A stretch of DNA of 64,000 nucleotides from positions 1 to 64,000 of the forward strand of contig JAFTQJ010000066.1 in the NCBI GenBank assembly GCA_017462785.1. Reading direction: 5' to 3'. The DNA comes from Oscillospiraceae bacterium (lineage in GTDB: Bacteria; Bacillota; Clostridia; Oscillospirales; Ruminococcaceae). The translations under genes and the position numbers were made by a program. The notes under the pieces are model-generated. The model had not been told where the DNA came from. It saw only the letters and a program-made list of their open reading frames with translations, and searched no databases. Shown here in pieces: positions 16,756-26,231 of this stretch (positions are counted from its first letter, which is position 1; the number at the start of each line of letters is the position of its first letter).

Positions 16756-18612
16756 TCAGATATGATGTGCCAGAAAGAGTTCTCTGACAGAACGGGTATC
16801 CATCATAAACCACTCCGTCGGATCCTGCTCGGCAAGCCACGGGAGATAGTCGGGATGGGTCGCATAGATCTTTTTGCAGAGCTTTCTTGCATAGCGGAGA
16901 TGCCCCACAAGATAGGCTACATAGATCAGCGGCGGTTCCTCATGTTCACGCTGCGTGCTCCGAAGCACGTCAAAGCACATCATGAGCCTCTGCTTCTGTG
17001 AAAGCGGACGGATGCTGCCGTCCGTCCAGCGGTAAGTACCATTCAGGAATGCGGCATCATAAACGGAACGGTCAAAGAAATGAGTTCCGTCACCCTTGAA
17101 CGCTTTCAGCAGCTCCGCATGCAGACCGCCGATCAGGGCACGGTCGGGAATATACTTGGTGATGATCCTGCCGTTTTCCGAGAACTGCACACGCTGCAAA
17201 CTCGTGCAGCAGCTGCTGAAGATCTCTTCGCTCTGCGGTGAAAGCGGTGCTTTCAGGGAGATCAGCTCCGGTGTGACAAAGGCATGGTGCTTGGCGGTGA
17301 ACTGCTCGTTCTTTTTCTGCACCAGCGTCAGACCTGCCGTATTTCCACGGATGCCGTGGGACGGGAGGACATGGGCGGTGGTCTGCACGGTGATCGGCTC
17401 TGCATTGTCCCATCTGCCCTGCAGTGCACACTGCTCATAGGGGGAGCTGTCGGGATTGGTCGCATTCACGGACGGCGGGAAATAGGTCGGGCTGCTCCGG
17501 TAAGGCATGATGACCTCCGCAGACTTTTCCTGTGTCACAAAGCCGTCATGCACCACATGGGAGAAAAACGCCTCGGGGCTGATATGGGCAGCGGAACACT
17601 GGGAAAGATCGAATTTCTTTGCCGGACAGAATTCCATTGCACCCCTGTGCACTGTGACCTCCATTGCATCGGGGAAGTCCAGTGTACCGGCTGCACGGCT
17701 GCCGCAGAGCAGGATCTCGATGGAACTGCCGTTCTTGGCACCGGCTGCGAGCTGGTAGTTATCGTGCAGGGGGGTGTGGCAGAATGCGGCACCATTGGTC
17801 AGACGGGTCTGCGGTGTCACGGTGATCTCGGAAAGACCGCTGCCACGGAATGCATGATCCGCAACATGGCGAACTCCTGCCGGAAATGCGATATGGTGCA
17901 GGCTTCTGCACTCTGCAAAGGCACTCACACCGATGCGGCAGAGCGTTTCGGGCAGGTGAACACATGCCAGCTGGCTGCACTTTTCAAACATGCACTCCGG
18001 CAGCTCCTGCACCTGTGCAGCAATGGCACAGTATTCCAGTGCTGCCCCTCTGAATGCCTCCGCACCGATCCTGCGGACGGACGCAGGGATCTCCGCACGG
18101 CGGAGGAATTTGTCATCCGCAAACGCTCCTGCACCGATCTCATTGACCGGCATGCCGTCGATCATGGACGGGATCACGAGCTGCACGGCGTTGCCGTGGT
18201 AATTGGTGATACGGACGGATCTTGCCTTTTTGCGGTAGGAAAAGCCCAGCTCCGTGGCTGCCTGTCCGGTCAGGGAAATGGCTTCGACCTGCGGAGAATG
18301 CACGGCTTCCACGGTTTTCGGCACGGCACAGTCATAGATCTGCAAAAGCTCCTTGTCACTTGGCACGGGCACCTCCGGAAGCGGCTGGTCGAGCACAAGG
18401 TTCTGATCCTCATTCTTCTGCATTTCACGCATCTGCTGGAAGCCGAGCAGGAGCTGCTCCTTGGCTTCGTGTTCCTGCTGGCGGAGCATGAGCTGCTGGA
18501 TCTGCTGCTTTCTACGGATCCGCCTTCTCCGCAGACGGAGGGAACGGATGGCAAACAGGATGAGCAGAATGCCGACGATCACGGAAACACAGATCAGTAC
18601 GATGGTATCCAA
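16756..18612 (-). CDS. Membrane-anchored BspA-type leucine-rich repeat protein
   Basis: 618 residues from the chosen TTG start. One membrane helix lies near the N-terminus (TIVLICVSVIVGILLILFAI), then a very basic Arg-rich and Gln/Glu-rich coiled segment. A run of BspA-like LRR_5 units follows (for example EIGAGAFADDKFLRRAEIPASVRRIGAEAF; LPETLCRIGVSAFAECRSLHHIAFPAGV). The C-terminal 200 residues are unassigned. There is no cleavable signal peptide, so the repeats are likely cytoplasmic. The frame stays open to a GTG at 18648, but that codon lies at the predicted transcription start; the TTG at 18612 follows GAGGTG by 6 bases and is preferred. Confidence 0.75.
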   Translation of the reverse strand: MDTIVLICVSVIVGILLILFAIRSLRLRRRRIRRKQQIQQLMLRQQEHEAKEQLLLGFQQMREMQKNEDQNLVLDQPLPEVPVPSDKELLQIYDCAVPKTVEAVHSPQVEAISLTGQAATELGFSYRKKARSVRITNYHGNAVQLVIPSMIDGMPVNEIGAGAFADDKFLRRAEIPASVRRIGAEAFRGAALEYCAIAAQVQELPECMFEKCSQLACVHLPETLCRIGVSAFAECRSLHHIAFPAGVRHVADHAFRGSGLSEITVTPQTRLTNGAAFCHTPLHDNYQLAAGAKNGSSIEILLCGSRAAGTLDFPDAMEVTVHRGAMEFCPAKKFDLSQCSAAHISPEAFFSHVVHDGFVTQEKSAEVIMPYRSSPTYFPPSVNATNPDSSPYEQCALQGRWDNAEPITVQTTAHVLPSHGIRGNTAGLTLVQKKNEQFTAKHHAFVTPELISLKAPLSPQSEEIFSSCCTSLQRVQFSENGRIITKYIPDRALIGGLHAELLKAFKGDGTHFFDRSVYDAAFLNGTYRWTDGSIRPLSQKQRLMMCFDVLRSTQREHEEPPLIYVAYLVGHLRYARKLCKKIYATHPDYLPWLAEQDPTEWFMMDTRSVRELFLAHHI

Positions 18613-18650
18613 ATATGTCACCTCTTTCGGAAAAAATTCACTCTGCACTT

Positions 18651-18679
18651 ATTATAGCATATTTTCCCTGAAAAATCAA
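18651..18679 (-). promoter_or_regulatory. Promoter of the LRR membrane protein operon
   Basis: On the minus strand TTGATT (18679-18674), 17 bases, TATAAT (18656-18651). Its position rules against the upstream GTG as a start unless the message is leaderless. Confidence 0.75.
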
Positions 18680-18811
18680 CTTTTTGTGTTAAAATCAGCA
18701 ATATGAACATAATCGGCGGTGAAATTTTTCTCATTGGGAGAGAGCCTTTGTTCTGTTTGCATCCTTCCCTGCATATACTCCCTCAGACATTCTTTTGATG
18801 GAGGTATTGCC

Positions 18812-19606
18812 ATGCAGGAACCATTATCTGAGCTTTCACGCCGATACCGTGAGGAAATGCTGCGGATGTACGGCAGAAATCCCAGCCGCTTTGCAGAACC
18901 GCCGCAGGAAAGTGAACTTTCCACAACGCAGGAGGAAATTGTGGAAACTCCGCCCCTGCCGGAGGAATACACCGCACCGCCGGAAGCGGTCACAGAAGCA
19001 CCGGAGGCAATTGCACAAGCCCCCGAGGAAATGCCGCAGACCGTGCAGCTCCCTGCCGAACCGGAGAACAATCCCGATTTTACGGGAAATGACGGCGATT
19101 ATCAGGATATGCTGGAAACGCCGTTTCCGGAGGAGCTGGAGGAACCAGTGCTGCCGGACTACATCCGCAACGGCACTGAACCCGTGCTCGAAGAGGGGGC
19201 AGCTGAAGATCTGCGTGATCTGACCGGAGAGGGAAAGATCCGTGTAGTGGCACAGACGGGGGACGGAGCGTTTCCCGTCGCAGGTGCCCATGTCACCATC
19301 GCCGTGCGGAGAAACGGCAGGGAGCATGTCGCCTATCTCCTCATCACGGACGAAAGCGGCGAAACACCGACTGTTTCCATGCCTGCACCCCCTGCGTCCC
19401 TCTCCCAGCAGCCGGGGAATGAGCAGCCGTTCACCACAGCGGACATCCGCATTTTTGCGAACGGCTATTTTCGGGCGGAGATGCGGAATGTACCGGTTTT
19501 TGCAGGTGTGACCTCGCTCCAGACATTCCAGCTCATCCCCCTCCCCATCCTCATGCATGAGGACATGGAAACGCTCATCAATGAATCCGAATCCCCCGAC
19601 CTGTAA
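18812..19606 (+). CDS. SleC-N-terminal-like cell-wall/spore-cortex protein
   Basis: 264 residues without signal peptide. A short basic amphipathic start (LSELSRRYREEMLRMYGR) is followed by an acidic Pro/Glu-rich linker (about 25-130). The C-terminal domain has the carboxypeptidase-regulatory-like pattern found at the front of SleC-type cortex-lytic proteins: GKIRVVAQTGDGAFPVAGAHVTI, TDESGETPTVSMPAPP, then GYFRAEMRNVPVFAGVTSLQ. GGAGG precedes the ATG by 8 bases. First of three co-directional genes that together carry the domains of a cortex-lytic system except for the lytic one. Family match from memory; no catalytic motif seen. Confidence 0.65.
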   Translation: MQEPLSELSRRYREEMLRMYGRNPSRFAEPPQESELSTTQEEIVETPPLPEEYTAPPEAVTEAPEAIAQAPEEMPQTVQLPAEPENNPDFTGNDGDYQDMLETPFPEELEEPVLPDYIRNGTEPVLEEGAAEDLRDLTGEGKIRVVAQTGDGAFPVAGAHVTIAVRRNGREHVAYLLITDESGETPTVSMPAPPASLSQQPGNEQPFTTADIRIFANGYFRAEMRNVPVFAGVTSLQTFQLIPLPILMHEDMETLINESESPDL

Positions 19607-19617
19607 GGAGGTGCATT

Positions 19618-21012
19618 ATGCTGACCGGAGAACCCTTTATTCCGCAGAATATTACCGTTCATCTCGGGCGGCCGGATGCCAATGCTGCCAATGTTACGGT
19701 GAGCTTTCCGGATTATGTGAAAAATGTCGCATCCAGTGAGATCTATCCCACATGGCCGGAAAGCTCGCTGCGTGCCAATATCTACGCAATCACGACCTTT
19801 GCTCTCAACCGCATCTATACGGAGTGGTACCGATCGAGGGGCTATGACTTTGACATTACCGCCTCCACCCAGTATGACCAGAAATTCATCGAGGGCAGGG
19901 AGGTTTTTGAAAATATCGGGCGGCTTGTGGATGAACTGTTCGATGATTTCATCCGCCGTGAGGGGGCGGTCGAGCCGCTGTTTGCAGCATTCTGCAACGG
20001 CACCACTGCCACTTGCAGCGGTCTTTCCCAGTGGGGCACTGTTGACCTCGCCAGACAGGGCTACATCCCCTATGAGATCCTGCAATACTATTACGGAGAT
20101 GATATCAACATCGTGAGAAATGCCGAAGTCCGGACAAATACACCCTCCTACCCCGGCACGCCGCTTGCACCGGGATCGGTTGGAAATGCCGTGCAGGTCA
20201 AGCAGATCCAGCTCAACCGGATCTCACGCAACTATCCTGCCATCCCGAAAATTCCCGATGCAAACGGGGAATACAATGTATCCACGGAAGCGGCTGTGCG
20301 GAAATTTCAGGAGATCTTCAATCTCGCTGTGAACGGTACGATCGACAAATCCACATGGTACCGCATCGCCTACATCTACACCAGCGTCAAGCGGCTGGCG
20401 GAGCTGGATTCGGAGGGCATCATGCCGGGTGAATTCTCACTCCAGTACACCGAGGAGCTGCGTCCGGGCATGCAGAACAATCAGGTGCGTGGTCTGCAAT
20501 ACTTCCTTGCGGTGGTAGGGGCTTACTATGCCTCCGTCCAGCCCATTCAGATCACGGGCTTTTATGATGCACAGACAGAAAGCTCCGTGAAATCCTTCCA
20601 GCGTGTGTTCGGTCTGCCCCAGACGGGGATCGTGGATGAACGGACGTGGAATGACCTTTACAGGGCGTACATGGGGATCGTGGAATCCGTGCCGGTGGAC
20701 ACGGAGCTTGCACCGGTGCTCTATCCCGGTACGATCCTGCGTGAGGGCATGACGAGCGATTATGTGCGGATCCTTCAGGAATACCTGACCTATATCCACC
20801 GGACAATACCCGAAATTCCGGAGGTAAGCAATACGGGCTATTTCGGACCGATCACCAAGTCCGCAGTGCAGGCATTCCAGCGGTATGCGGGAATTCCGGA
20901 GAACGGCGTAGTCGGTGCTGCGACATGGGACGGCATTGCCGGATTATACTCGGATCTGCGGTTCGGTGCGGAAAAGCGGCCGTACCAGTCGCCGGGATAT
21001 ACGATTCAGTAG
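19618..21012 (+). CDS. Peptidoglycan-binding protein with SpoIID-like N-terminal domain
   Basis: 464 residues. The N-terminal half (about 8-165) reads ITVHLGRPDANAANVTVSFPDYV, then SEIYPTWPESSLRANIYAITTFALNRIYTEWYRSRG and CNGTTATCSGLSQWG, the pattern of SpoIID/LytB-like and SleC-associated proteins of clostridia. Three PG_binding_1 units follow at about 188-258, 287-352 and 380-445, each with a phrase like VKSFQRVFGLPQTGIVDERTW. No signal peptide. GGAGG is followed by the ATG, 11 bases after the previous gene. Likely binds or remodels peptidoglycan in sporulation or wall turnover (inference). Confidence 0.78.
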   Translation: MLTGEPFIPQNITVHLGRPDANAANVTVSFPDYVKNVASSEIYPTWPESSLRANIYAITTFALNRIYTEWYRSRGYDFDITASTQYDQKFIEGREVFENIGRLVDELFDDFIRREGAVEPLFAAFCNGTTATCSGLSQWGTVDLARQGYIPYEILQYYYGDDINIVRNAEVRTNTPSYPGTPLAPGSVGNAVQVKQIQLNRISRNYPAIPKIPDANGEYNVSTEAAVRKFQEIFNLAVNGTIDKSTWYRIAYIYTSVKRLAELDSEGIMPGEFSLQYTEELRPGMQNNQVRGLQYFLAVVGAYYASVQPIQITGFYDAQTESSVKSFQRVFGLPQTGIVDERTWNDLYRAYMGIVESVPVDTELAPVLYPGTILREGMTSDYVRILQEYLTYIHRTIPEIPEVSNTGYFGPITKSAVQAFQRYAGIPENGVVGAATWDGIAGLYSDLRFGAEKRPYQSPGYTIQ

Positions 21013-21022
21013 GAGGTGCAGC

Positions 21023-21538
21023 ATGATTTTTTCAGAGATGCAGAAAAGGGAACATATCAACGAATTGCAGCGGTACCTGCATGATATTTCGTACTACGAC
21101 CCGAACATTCCGAGGATCATTCCGGACGGGATCTACGGAACAGAAACCTCGGACGCAGTGCGGGCATTCCAGCGGCAGTACGGCTTGATCGACAACGGAG
21201 AAACCAATCCCGCAACATGGATGATGATCGTGGAGGTCTACCGGAATTTCGTGGAAACGCTGGCACAGTCGCTGGATATTTTCCCGAGGGAGATCGGGCG
21301 GATCATCAGCGTGGGTGACAAGGGTCTGCCGGTGCTGGTGATCCAGTCCATCCTGCTCACACTTTCGCAGGAATACCCCAATATTCCGGAGGTTTCCATC
21401 ACGGGCACATATGACGCACGGACTGCACGGGCAGTGAAGGCATTTCAGGAGATCACCGGACTGCCGCAGACGGGCAATGTGGACAGAGTGACATGGAATA
21501 TGCTGGCGGCGGTAACGGCAGCGGAGCTGAATCAGTGA
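21023..21538 (+). CDS. Small protein of two peptidoglycan-binding (PG_binding_1) units
   Basis: 171 residues made almost only of two PG_binding_1 domains (about 8-75, with DAVRAFQRQYGLIDNGETNPATW; and 95-165, with RAVKAFQEITGLPQTGNVDRVTW). Both have the same NIP insertion in the first loop as the units of the preceding gene, so they probably arose by duplication from it. AGGAGG precedes the ATG, 10 bases after the upstream stop. No secretion signal and no enzyme domain. Ends the operon, followed by a strong terminator. Confidence 0.8.
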   Translation: MIFSEMQKREHINELQRYLHDISYYDPNIPRIIPDGIYGTETSDAVRAFQRQYGLIDNGETNPATWMMIVEVYRNFVETLAQSLDIFPREIGRIISVGDKGLPVLVIQSILLTLSQEYPNIPEVSITGTYDARTARAVKAFQEITGLPQTGNVDRVTWNMLAAVTAAELNQ

Positions 21539-21571
21539 ATGCTCTGCATTCAAATCGGCGGTATTACAAAC

Positions 21572-21608
21572 AAAAGCAGCTGCACGGATTTTCGTGCAGC
21601 TGCTTTTT
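21572..21608. terminator. Bidirectional terminator
   Basis: AAAAGCAGCTGCACG pairs with CGTGCAGCTGCTTTTT. It lies between the converging 21023-21538 and 21615-23153 genes and serves both. Confidence 0.9.
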
Positions 21609-21614
21609 GCTGTG

Positions 21615-23153
21615 TCATTTGATATTGGCAAGAAAAGCTTCGATCGTGTCCGTACCGCCGGTGCCGGCATAGGCGGCATAGCGGAGGATCAGTGCGGCAT
21701 CGTTGGCATCAAAAGTGTTGTCACTGTTCAGGTCTGCAAACGCTTTCTGTCTGACGTTCAGCACCGTGTCGTCACCGATTCCGGCATAGGCAGCGGCTTT
21801 GAGGAGCTGTGCCGCATCATTGGCATCCACTCGCTCGTCACCATTGAGGTTCGCCACGGAGAAGCCCCTGAAGTCACAGTGCACTGTCACGCCCTCGAAC
21901 GGCGTATCAAAGCTGTTTGCAAATGTGGAGAGCAGAGCTTCCCACTCCTGCTGTGTGCCGCCGAAGTAAATGTCCGTCAGCCCCGGTTCGCCGAAACTGT
22001 CCGTTGCATCCGTGAACACCGTCACCGTAGAGGGAACGACCAGTGTTTTCAGGCTCTCACAGAAGAACATGGAGAAATCGCTCAGGTCGGTCACGCTCTC
22101 GGGGATCTCAAGATAGGGCAGCTTGTAACAGCGGATGAATGCATCGCCCAGCTCTGTCAGTCCCTCCGGCAGGGTGATGTCCGTCATGCTGGTACACTCC
22201 GTAAATGCCGCACGTCCGATGGAACGCAGTCCCTCCGGCAGTACGATCTCCTGCAAGTCCTTACAGCCGGCAAAGGCACCGCCGCCGATGGCGGTCACGG
22301 AATCGGGCACCGTGAAGGAGGTTTCCCCACGGCATGCCGGATAGTGATAGAGCACGGTCATATCCTTGCTGAACAGGAGGTTTCCGTCCACGGCTGTGAA
22401 CGCCGGATTGTTTGCATCCACAAGGATGGTTTCCAGCTCATTGCAGCCGGTAATGCCGAGCTTTGTGACCGTTTCCGGAATGGTCAGCTTTTGCAGGGCA
22501 TGGTTGTAGTAATACGCACCGCCGATGGGGTTGTAGTCACAGAAGCCATTGACAGAGGTCACGGGCAGCCCTTCGATCTGTGCAGGAATTGTGATCTCAC
22601 TGCTCCCGTAATCGAGCTGGAAGATCTCTACATGGTCGCTGTACTTTTCATACGCCATGCCGTTCTGGAATCCGGTGGTGTAGTCCGCTGTGGTTTCATA
22701 GCGGAGGTAATTCACAAGATGATCGGCATAGTGGAACGGATCCTCATTGTCCGGAAGTGCGACAGAATGCCATGCATATGCATCCCCCTCCCAGTAGACA
22801 GTTTCGAGAGCCGTTCCATCAAAGGCATAATCACCGACGGCGTTGATCGTTTCCGGCAGTGCAACAGCGGTCAGGGAGGTGCAGCCCTGAAATGCGGCTT
22901 CACCGATCTCCGTGACCGGTCTGCCCTCGATCCTGTCCGGAACAACGACCTCTGCTTCATCCGTATTGCAGCGGATGACCCGTGCATGGTCGGAATACAG
23001 GCTGTAGGTCAGGCAGCCGGACACCACCTCTGTGCATTCCTCTTCCTGTGTGACTCCCTCATCGGGCAGTCCTTCGGCGGATACCGCTGTCATGGGAGCA
23101 GCGAGTGCTCCGAGCAGCAGCAGTGCAGTCATAAGTGCAGTCAGTTTTTTCAT
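21615..23153 (-). CDS. Secreted BspA-like LRR protein with C-terminal dockerin
   Basis: 512 residues. The signal peptide is MKKLTALMTALLLLGALAAP..AVSA. BspA/LRR_5 units run from about 50 to 400 (EIGEAAFQGCTSLTAVALPETINAVGDYAF; AIGGGAFAGCKDLQEIVLPEGLRSIGRAAF). A dockerin follows at about 440-505, with two calcium loops, NLNGDERVDANDA and DLNSDNTFDANDA. The dockerin would attach it to a cohesin-bearing scaffold, and LRR units suggest binding rather than catalysis. Start chosen 8 bases after GGAGG. No glycosidase domain is seen. Confidence 0.88.
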   Translation of the reverse strand: MKKLTALMTALLLLGALAAPMTAVSAEGLPDEGVTQEEECTEVVSGCLTYSLYSDHARVIRCNTDEAEVVVPDRIEGRPVTEIGEAAFQGCTSLTAVALPETINAVGDYAFDGTALETVYWEGDAYAWHSVALPDNEDPFHYADHLVNYLRYETTADYTTGFQNGMAYEKYSDHVEIFQLDYGSSEITIPAQIEGLPVTSVNGFCDYNPIGGAYYYNHALQKLTIPETVTKLGITGCNELETILVDANNPAFTAVDGNLLFSKDMTVLYHYPACRGETSFTVPDSVTAIGGGAFAGCKDLQEIVLPEGLRSIGRAAFTECTSMTDITLPEGLTELGDAFIRCYKLPYLEIPESVTDLSDFSMFFCESLKTLVVPSTVTVFTDATDSFGEPGLTDIYFGGTQQEWEALLSTFANSFDTPFEGVTVHCDFRGFSVANLNGDERVDANDAAQLLKAAAYAGIGDDTVLNVRQKAFADLNSDNTFDANDAALILRYAAYAGTGGTDTIEAFLANIK

Positions 23154-23311
23154 ACGATCATCCTCCATTCATTGGCAGTGGTTCGGATCTTTTATCTATA
23201 GAACCATCCAAAAGCGGAAATATTGGATTTTTCTGCAAAAACTCCTGCAAATTGGGCAGAATGGAGAAAAAAGGAATTTGGATTTGTCAGAATTGCACAG
23301 GGAAAAGGGGA

Positions 23312-24760
23312 TCAGCCAAGAAAGTCGGTCATGGAACCGGTGCCGCCGCTTCCGGTATATGCGGCATACTGCAAAATGAGTGCGGCATCGGAGGCATTGT
23401 ACACACCATCCCCGTCCACATCCGCAGATTGTTCCTGATCCGCATTCAGACCGGACGCACCGCCGGAACCTGCAAGGGATGCCGCTTTCAGGAGGAGGGC
23501 AGCATCGGCGGCATTGACGGTGCCGTTTTCGTCCACATCGCCATAGAGGATGCCTCCGCCGAGCACCAGCTCCAGAAATTGCGGAGTCTGCGACTCTTTG
23601 ACCGTGATCTGCGTGGTTTCCGGTGCGGTATAGCCCTCCGGAATTTCACGGTATTGCAATGTATATGTCCCTGCCGGTACATGGTACAGGTTCAGTCCGC
23701 TTTCGGGCATGGACGGAATGGTAAATTCGATCTGGTCAATGATACCGCCGTACAGGTTTTCCGAAATGCTGCTGCATCCGCTGTAAATGCCGTCCTCGAA
23801 GCTGTAATGCAGTTCCATTGTGACAGAACGGTTTTTCCGTGAGGTATAGTAATACACCTTGCCGTCAGTAAACGGCTCCGCATATGTCACAACACCGCCG
23901 GACTGGATGAGCAGCAGGGTGCTGCGTTCATCAGAATCCCGCCTCATGTCGTAGGTTCTGCCGTCAATGACGATCTTCCCATCGGCGGTCGCATTCTCGA
24001 ACACATCCGCAATATTGATGGATTGCAGGTCATATTCCACATCCTCCGTGCTGACGATCGGTGCGGTATTGTAGGAATAAAACGAAGAGTGCCCGTCCTG
24101 ATAGCCGATAGAGAGCAGTCCGGAATGTTCCTCTTGGTACTTGGGAAAGATCTGGATCTCGCCGTTTCCCGAATATGCAAACTCTCCCTCGGTCAGTTCG
24201 TTCGGATCTTTGTTGATACAGATCGAACCGGCGGGAGTGTCCATCCAGAGCTGCATCGGTTTTGAAAGGCAGTTCCGATGTGCGGATACTGCGATATGTC
24301 CTGCCGGAAGTGTGAATGCAGGCTTCTGATTGACCGGATAGATGTGCAGCTCGTAAACACGGGTTTCTCCGGCACTTTGTGTGGGGGGAGAATTCGGCTT
24401 GAAAACGGAAGCGTAACTGCCGTTGGAGCGATAGATCTCATCAAGCTCCCACGGATCGATCAGTCTTGTAAATTCCTCCCACGGGATCTGAAAATCGGGG
24501 GTATCGCTGCCCATATATCCTATGATGGCAGTGGTCTTTTGCGGTATAAACCAATTACTTCCGTAAAATGTACCTACCAGCTCACCATTTTCATCCAGCA
24601 TGTCGATCATCACATCCTCAGAGGGAATGCCGTTTCTGTCCTTGATCTCCACATTCAGAATATTGCTGGGAACATAGGTAAACGAAGGAATTGCATGAAC
24701 AGTCAGGGGGGGTTGCAGCAGGATACCTGCCGCAAGCAGTGCAGTGATCTTTTTTCTCAT
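23312..24760 (-). CDS. Secreted dockerin protein, third of three tandem paralogues
   Basis: 482 residues. The signal peptide is MRKKITALLAAGILLQPPLTVHA. A long unassigned N-terminal region starts with NILNVEIKDRNGIPSEDVMIDML. Before the dockerin is a short Cna-B/SpaA-like phrase (VPAGTYTLQYREIPEGYTAP). The dockerin loops are GDVDENGTVNAADA and SADVDGDGVYNASDA. The start codon overlaps the stop of the upstream paralogue (ATGA), so the two are translationally coupled. Function unknown; a cellulosomal binding or structural component is the simplest reading. Confidence 0.85.
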   Translation of the reverse strand: MRKKITALLAAGILLQPPLTVHAIPSFTYVPSNILNVEIKDRNGIPSEDVMIDMLDENGELVGTFYGSNWFIPQKTTAIIGYMGSDTPDFQIPWEEFTRLIDPWELDEIYRSNGSYASVFKPNSPPTQSAGETRVYELHIYPVNQKPAFTLPAGHIAVSAHRNCLSKPMQLWMDTPAGSICINKDPNELTEGEFAYSGNGEIQIFPKYQEEHSGLLSIGYQDGHSSFYSYNTAPIVSTEDVEYDLQSINIADVFENATADGKIVIDGRTYDMRRDSDERSTLLLIQSGGVVTYAEPFTDGKVYYYTSRKNRSVTMELHYSFEDGIYSGCSSISENLYGGIIDQIEFTIPSMPESGLNLYHVPAGTYTLQYREIPEGYTAPETTQITVKESQTPQFLELVLGGGILYGDVDENGTVNAADAALLLKAASLAGSGGASGLNADQEQSADVDGDGVYNASDAALILQYAAYTGSGGTGSMTDFLG

Positions 24761-26211
24761 GATACAGTCCTTTCTGCAAGATATGCTTCAAGTGTGAGTG
24801 TTCCGCCGCTGCCGGCATAGGCGGCATATTGTAAAATCAGTGCGGCATCGGAGGCGTTGTACACACCATCCCCGTTCACGTCCGAAGATTGTTCCTGATC
24901 CGCATTCAGACCGGACGCACCGCCGGAACCTGCAAGGGATGCCGCTTTCAGGAGGAGGGCGGCATCGGCGGCGTTGACGGTGCCGTTTTCGTCCACATCG
25001 CCCAGCAGGGCGGCTTTTTCCAGCATGAGCTGGAGATATTGCACTTCCTGCGAATCGGTGACGGTGAGGGTGGTGGTTTTCGGGGCTTCATACCCCTCCG
25101 GAAGATTCTCATAGGTCAGGGTGTAGGTTCCTGCCGGCACCTGTGTCAGAATCACTTCATCTTCGGGGATGAACGCAGGTTCCGCAAACAGCTGGGTAAG
25201 TGTACCGCCCGTGCCGGAGGCACTGAAGCCGCTGCAGCCGGTCGTACCGGAAATCTGGAAATGGTAGCTATAATCGAGCGAGTACGTCCGTGTTGCCCTG
25301 TCCAGATAGAATTCCACATAGCCGTCAGCGTCGGGAATCACGGCAGAAAGTACAGCACCGCTTTGGATGACCAGAAGAGCGTGGGTGGATGCCGTGTCCT
25401 GCCGTAAGTCAAAGACCATCCCTTCGTAGGTGTAGTTGCCGGACGTATCGAAACGATACGGGTCAAGCTGGTGCAGGGGCAGCCGGCAGAGGACGTACTC
25501 CGTCGCAGTGTTGCTGAGGATGACGGGGGATGCAGTGATGCCGCCGTAGGATTCCAGTCCGATTTCCGCCGGATACTGTGCCGTTTCTGCCTGATAGACC
25601 CGTACACTGCCCGTGGGGATGGTCGTCATTGAAGGCTGTGCAGTGTTGAAATTGAAGGTCATCGTGGGTGTGGACACATAGCCGGTGACTGTGCGGTTTG
25701 CCCATCTGCTGTCAACATAGACTGCAAACTGATTGGCTTCGATAGTCAGGGCAGTAGTTTCCGTGGCACTGTGGCTGTAAAGGTTCAGGTAACGGGGGGT
25801 ATTTTGGGAAATATAGACCTCTTCACCTGCCGTGTAAATACTGCGGATACCCATATCCGCAGTATCGCTGGCATCGATCTGAAACAGGGTTTCCGGTGCA
25901 GCGTAGGGGGTGAAGTAATTCCAAGGAACGCCGTAGGTATGGGTTTTTCCGGGTTCCGTTGCAACAATGCCCGAATTGCTGGCATTAATAAAGCATCTGT
26001 CATTTAACAGCCACCCGACATGGGTGCCGGCAGCATCGTAGAGATGCACCTTTGCATAGTCTACCGAATTTCCGTCCGGATCGACTACATCGAGGAAAAC
26101 CATATTTCCCGGTGAAACTGTGACAATGGGGGTGTTCGCAGATGCCGCAAAAGAGGAAAGCTGCATCATGCATGCACAGGAAGCCAGCAATGCTGTGATC
26201 TGTTTTTTCAT
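24757..26211 (-). CDS. Secreted dockerin protein, second of three tandem paralogues
   Basis: 484 residues. The signal peptide is MKKQITALLASCACMMQLSSFAASA. The N-terminal region (VVDPDGNSVDYAKVHLYDAAGTHVGWL) matches its neighbours in layout. A Cna-B-like stretch (VPAGTYTLTYENLPEGYEAP) precedes a dockerin with loops GDVDENGTVNAADA and SDVNGDGVYNASDA. The dockerin DNA is nearly identical to that of the two neighbouring genes. GAAAGGATGGATTT precedes the chosen ATG. No known enzymatic domain recognised. Confidence 0.85.
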   Translation of the reverse strand: MKKQITALLASCACMMQLSSFAASANTPIVTVSPGNMVFLDVVDPDGNSVDYAKVHLYDAAGTHVGWLLNDRCFINASNSGIVATEPGKTHTYGVPWNYFTPYAAPETLFQIDASDTADMGIRSIYTAGEEVYISQNTPRYLNLYSHSATETTALTIEANQFAVYVDSRWANRTVTGYVSTPTMTFNFNTAQPSMTTIPTGSVRVYQAETAQYPAEIGLESYGGITASPVILSNTATEYVLCRLPLHQLDPYRFDTSGNYTYEGMVFDLRQDTASTHALLVIQSGAVLSAVIPDADGYVEFYLDRATRTYSLDYSYHFQISGTTGCSGFSASGTGGTLTQLFAEPAFIPEDEVILTQVPAGTYTLTYENLPEGYEAPKTTTLTVTDSQEVQYLQLMLEKAALLGDVDENGTVNAADAALLLKAASLAGSGGASGLNADQEQSSDVNGDGVYNASDAALILQYAAYAGSGGTLTLEAYLAERTVS

Positions 26212-26231
26212 AAATCCATCCTTTCTCCCAG

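Noticed and set aside
18740..18811. Sporulation sigma factor promoter before the SleC-like operon
   Set aside because: CATATACT resembles a sigma-E/K -10 box, but no convincing -35 partner was found, so it is not reported as a feature.
23154..23311. Promoter for the LRR-dockerin gene
   Set aside because: A TATAGA box is present on the minus strand, but no -35 box at acceptable spacing.
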